From JAPOXR01 sp965219635 (lineage in GTDB: Bacteria; Pseudomonadota; Alphaproteobacteria; Rhodobacterales; Rhodobacteraceae): 64,000 nucleotides of DNA. A model generated the notes under the pieces. That model was given only the letters and a program-made list of their open reading frames with translations. It did no database searches and was not told the DNA's origin. Every line of letters starts with the position of its first letter. Positions within the stretch are counted from its first letter, which is position 1. The stretch is taken from the NCBI GenBank assembly GCA_965219635.1, contig OZ244783.1, forward strand, positions 3,286,001 to 3,350,000, given 5' to 3'. Below are positions 61,554 to 64,000 of the stretch, piece by piece. The position numbers were made by a program, and so were the translations under genes.

Positions 61554-63712
61554 TCTCCGATGGCCATGCCGAGTTGCGCAGGATGCAGTTCGCGGAATGC
61601 CGCGAGAACCAGATCCGAGAATGCATCGTCATTCAGATTAGAGGGCGTGCGCACGAGCTGCCGTTCAGAGGTTTGCCGGACGGTGTCCTCCAATGCCTTG
61701 AACAGGGCGGCGTCCGCTTCGGGATCCCAGAACGGCTCCCCTGGCCGGTCGAGCTGCGACACGCCACCTTCCGGCAAGAAGAAGCGGACAGGACCTGTCA
61801 TCTGGTTGAGCCTTTCGCCGATCCATCTGCCGATTTCGGTGTTTTCCGAGGGTGACGTCCGCATCAGGGTGATTTGCGGATTGTGCTCATACAATTTCCG
61901 GCTCCGGTAATGCTCGGGCACTGTTGCAGGCGCATGGAAATTGACCATGTCCAGGGCACCGCAGCTGCCGATATACGGAAGCCCGGCGCGGATGGATGCT
62001 CCGAACCGGTCGCCGTCAGCGGGGAACACGCCGCCGGCAATCATGTCGCAGACCTCCGTGGTTGTCACGTCAATGACCGAGGCGAGCTTGCCGGAATCGA
62101 GGAGTTTTTCCATGGAGCGCCCGCCGAATCCAGTGGCGTGGAAGACAAGACAGTCGTAGTCCTTGGACAGCGCTGCTGAAATCCTCTGCACGCAGGGTGT
62201 AGTAACGCCGAACATGGTGATTCCGACAGCCGGCTTGTCGGTTGTTCCAGCGGATGGATCAGCCCGGCGGGAGGCAACCATACCGGACAGGGCAGCGGCG
62301 CCGTTCGACAAAACCTCCCTGGTGATCGAATTGATCCCCTGCACATCGGCAACGGAATAGAGCATCAGGATGTCGGATGGTCCCACATACTGTGAGACGT
62401 CGCCGCTGGCGACAGTCGAGATCATGACTTTCGGAATGCCGACTGGCAGTGCCCTCATGGCCGGAGCCACCAGCGCCGTTGCGCCCGACCCCCCGGCTGC
62501 AATGATGCCTGCAATGCCTTCCTGCTGACGGATCCAGCGTTCGAATGCCAGTGACATTGCTGCAACGGCGCTTCCACGGTCGCCGGTGAAGACGCCTGCC
62601 ATGCCCCTCGGGTGAAACCCTGCGATGGCGTGCGGGGCGATGTCTGCCCCTGACGGTTGCCTTGTCGTCGACAGGTCCGCAATGCGGACATTCAGTCCTT
62701 GCTCCTTCAGCCGGTCGCGCAGGAATTTCAACTCGGCTCCCTTGGTATCAAGGGTGCCCGCGACCAGGACAGTGTCGCCCTGGCGGCGCAACCGCACCGA
62801 TTTCAAGCCGGCCAACCTGCCTTGTGTATCCTCCGGACCGGTCAGCGTACGCGCAGCGCCTTCGATGACCCGCACCGGTGCCGGTTTCGACCATCGCGTC
62901 GGAATCTTCGGGTTGGACATGTAGACGCGTAAGGGTCCGTTCGCCGAGGATGGCTCGGTTGCCGGTGTACCGGGACCAGTATCCCCATCGTGCCCATGCC
63001 GCCCAACCCCAAGCAGCGCCTGCTGTAGATCCCGGTCTCCTGCAAGCACCGAGGAATCCAGAACCCGGTTGATCCTGCCATTGACCATGATCGCGACCTG
63101 CTCCGATACGGCACAGGCAACTCCGATATTCTGTTCAATGACCAGCACGTTTGCGTCGCCGCCCGCAGCCAGCTGGATCAGCATTTCCTCGACTTGCCGG
63201 ACGATGAGGGGCGCCAGGCCTTCAGTGGGCTCGTCCATTACAAGGAGCTTTGGATTGAGCAGCAGCGCCCGACCAATAGCCAGCATCTGCTGCTCGCCGC
63301 CGGAAAGATGCGCACCGCTGTGAGAGCGGCGTTCGGCCAGCCTGGGGAATGTCGAATAGACGCGATCCTTGGACCACGGGCCAGGATGCCGTCCCACGAT
63401 TTCCAGATGCTCTTCGACTGTCAGCGACCGCCAGATGCGCCGGCCCTGCGGAACGAACCCGATTCCGCGCCGGGCGATTTCCGCCGGGTTCAGGCCACCG
63501 AGAGAAGCCCCTTCGAAATCGATTGTTCCCGAGGAGGCCGGAACAAGGCCCATGATGGCGTTGCAGAGCGTGGTCTTGCCCATGCCATTCCGTCCGACCA
63601 CGGATAGCACGCCCCTGCCGAGGGTAAGATCGACGCCCTGGAGCGCATGGCTGTGGCCGTAGAACACATTGAGGCCGCGGACGGCGAGAACCGGTGTGCG
63701 CAATTCAGCCAT
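61550..63712 (-). CDS. Fusion of LivF-type ABC ATPase and Tm-1-like UPF0261 ATP-binding domain
   Basis: The first 240 residues of this 720-residue protein are a branched-chain-type (LivF) ABC ATPase: Walker A GRNGMGKTT near 40, signature LSGGEQQ near 136 and Walker B LLVMDEPTEGL near 159. A linker of about 70 residues leads to a UPF0261 (Tm-1-like) domain from about 310, with the hallmark GTLDTKGAE, then AAGGSGATALVAPAMRALPVG, VIDVTTTEVCDMIAGGVF and SCGALDMVNF. The chain is unbroken, so this is a true fusion. I list the ATG at 63712; GTG at 63721 is an alternative. It overlaps the upstream LivG-type gene and the downstream TIM-barrel gene. Confidence 0.9.
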   Translation of the reverse strand: MAELRTPVLAVRGLNVFYGHSHALQGVDLTLGRGVLSVVGRNGMGKTTLCNAIMGLVPASSGTIDFEGASLGGLNPAEIARRGIGFVPQGRRIWRSLTVEEHLEIVGRHPGPWSKDRVYSTFPRLAERRSHSGAHLSGGEQQMLAIGRALLLNPKLLVMDEPTEGLAPLIVRQVEEMLIQLAAGGDANVLVIEQNIGVACAVSEQVAIMVNGRINRVLDSSVLAGDRDLQQALLGVGRHGHDGDTGPGTPATEPSSANGPLRVYMSNPKIPTRWSKPAPVRVIEGAARTLTGPEDTQGRLAGLKSVRLRRQGDTVLVAGTLDTKGAELKFLRDRLKEQGLNVRIADLSTTRQPSGADIAPHAIAGFHPRGMAGVFTGDRGSAVAAMSLAFERWIRQQEGIAGIIAAGGSGATALVAPAMRALPVGIPKVMISTVASGDVSQYVGPSDILMLYSVADVQGINSITREVLSNGAAALSGMVASRRADPSAGTTDKPAVGITMFGVTTPCVQRISAALSKDYDCLVFHATGFGGRSMEKLLDSGKLASVIDVTTTEVCDMIAGGVFPADGDRFGASIRAGLPYIGSCGALDMVNFHAPATVPEHYRSRKLYEHNPQITLMRTSPSENTEIGRWIGERLNQMTGPVRFFLPEGGVSQLDRPGEPFWDPEADAALFKALEDTVRQTSERQLVRTPSNLNDDAFSDLVLAAFRELHPAQLGMAIGE

Positions 63713-64000
63713 TCTCGCCACCCAGGTAGAGTTCCTGCACTTCGGTATCGTCCTCGATCTCTGCCGGGCGGCCCTCCTTGAAGATGCGGCCGTTATGCAT
63801 CATCGTCACGTAGTCAGAGACCTGCAGGGCGACATCCATGTCGTGTTCGATGATGATGTAGCCCATGTGTCCTGGCAGTCCCTTCAGGATGCCGACCAAC
63901 TCGCTGCGCTCCGTAGGTGAAAGTCCGGCTGCCGGTTCGTCCAGCAGCAGCAACCGGGGTGCACCGGCAAGCGCCATCGCGATCTCTAGCTGGCGCTGCT
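63705..64000 (-). CDS. LivG-type ABC transporter ATP-binding protein, C-terminal part (partial)
   Basis: The gene continues beyond the window, so only its last 98 codons are seen. LLLLDEPAAGLSPTERSEL is Walker B and the D-loop, and YIIIEHDMDVALQVSDYVTMM is the H-loop region typical of LivG. It ends VQELYLGGENG. With the LivF part of the next gene it forms the ATPase pair of a branched-chain-type (HAAT) importer. The permeases and binding protein should lie outside the window. Confidence 0.92.
   Translation of the reverse strand, partial: QRQLEIAMALAGAPRLLLLDEPAAGLSPTERSELVGILKGLPGHMGYIIIEHDMDVALQVSDYVTMMHNGRIFKEGRPAEIEDDTEVQELYLGGENG

Noticed and set aside
1..64000. tRNA, rRNA and CRISPR elements
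   Set aside because: I looked for conserved tRNA arms, rRNA segments and regularly spaced repeats and saw none, though short tRNAs can be missed by eye.

Overview
The window is chromosomal DNA from an Alphaproteobacterium; I cannot name the genus. The evidence is high GC, a UbiG, a ferrochelatase overlapping an NDUFAF5-like methyltransferase, TRAP and tripartite tricarboxylate transporters, Tat-exported binding proteins and a cox-type molybdenum hydroxylase operon. I saw no rRNA, tRNA or CRISPR array. Genes are dense and many are translationally coupled by 4-base ATGA overlaps.

Layout. 0-2.1 kb: a mutT 3' end, hemH and a methyltransferase. 2.2-8.0 kb: a peptide-type ABC importer (two permeases, a fused double ATPase, a Tat-exported binding protein) closed by a strong terminator. 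8.0-9.9 kb: ubiG and a proline iminopeptidase. 9.9-19.4 kb: TRAP genes dctQ-dctM, a DUF2252 protein, a TauE/SafE exporter, an aldo/keto reductase, the TRAP binding protein, an aldehyde dehydrogenase and an iron alcohol dehydrogenase. 19.4-23.2 kb, minus strand: a FadH-like flavoenzyme and ilvD. 23.2-25.4 kb: a gene-poor stretch around an orphan DNA adenine methyltransferase. 25.4-27.8 kb: an ArsR-type regulator, a NIF3-like protein and a DMT exporter. 28.3-30.7 kb: a copper locus, cueR divergent from DUF4396-copC-copD, with a textbook MerR-type operator. 31.1-39.6 kb: genes that look like amine and quaternary-ammonium metabolism (FAD oxidase, EutQ-like cupin, TetR, MttB-family protein, SnoaL-like protein, SDR, GlxA/CdhR-type regulator, gamma-butyrobetaine-dioxygenase-like enzyme, class II aldolase). 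39.9-45.9 kb: TctABC transporter, choline-sulfatase-like enzyme and an SDR. This block lies between a complete aldolase gene and a second, about 87% identical copy of its 3' end, and it ends in an IS1634-type transposase remnant and a decayed VapBC pair.

47.6-64 kb is the most striking part. It is one minus-strand run, nearly all tightly coupled, which reads in transcription order: LivG-like ATPase, a LivF ATPase fused to a Tm-1-like (UPF0261) domain, a PEP-hydrolase-type TIM barrel, a 910-residue flotillin-like protein with a 44-residue repeat, two SRPBCC proteins, the FAD, 2Fe-2S and two-piece molybdopterin subunits of a xanthine-dehydrogenase-family hydroxylase, MoxR and CoxE-like maturation factors, an amidohydrolase, a metallo-beta-lactamase-fold hydrolase, and an SMP-30/isochorismatase fusion. 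The UPF0261 domain and the TIM barrel are the two halves of the plant Tm-1 resistance protein, here as adjacent overlapping genes with the first fused to a transporter ATPase. My reading is uptake of a small organic compound, hydroxylation by the molybdoenzyme, then hydrolytic ring or ester opening. The substrate cannot be told from sequence.
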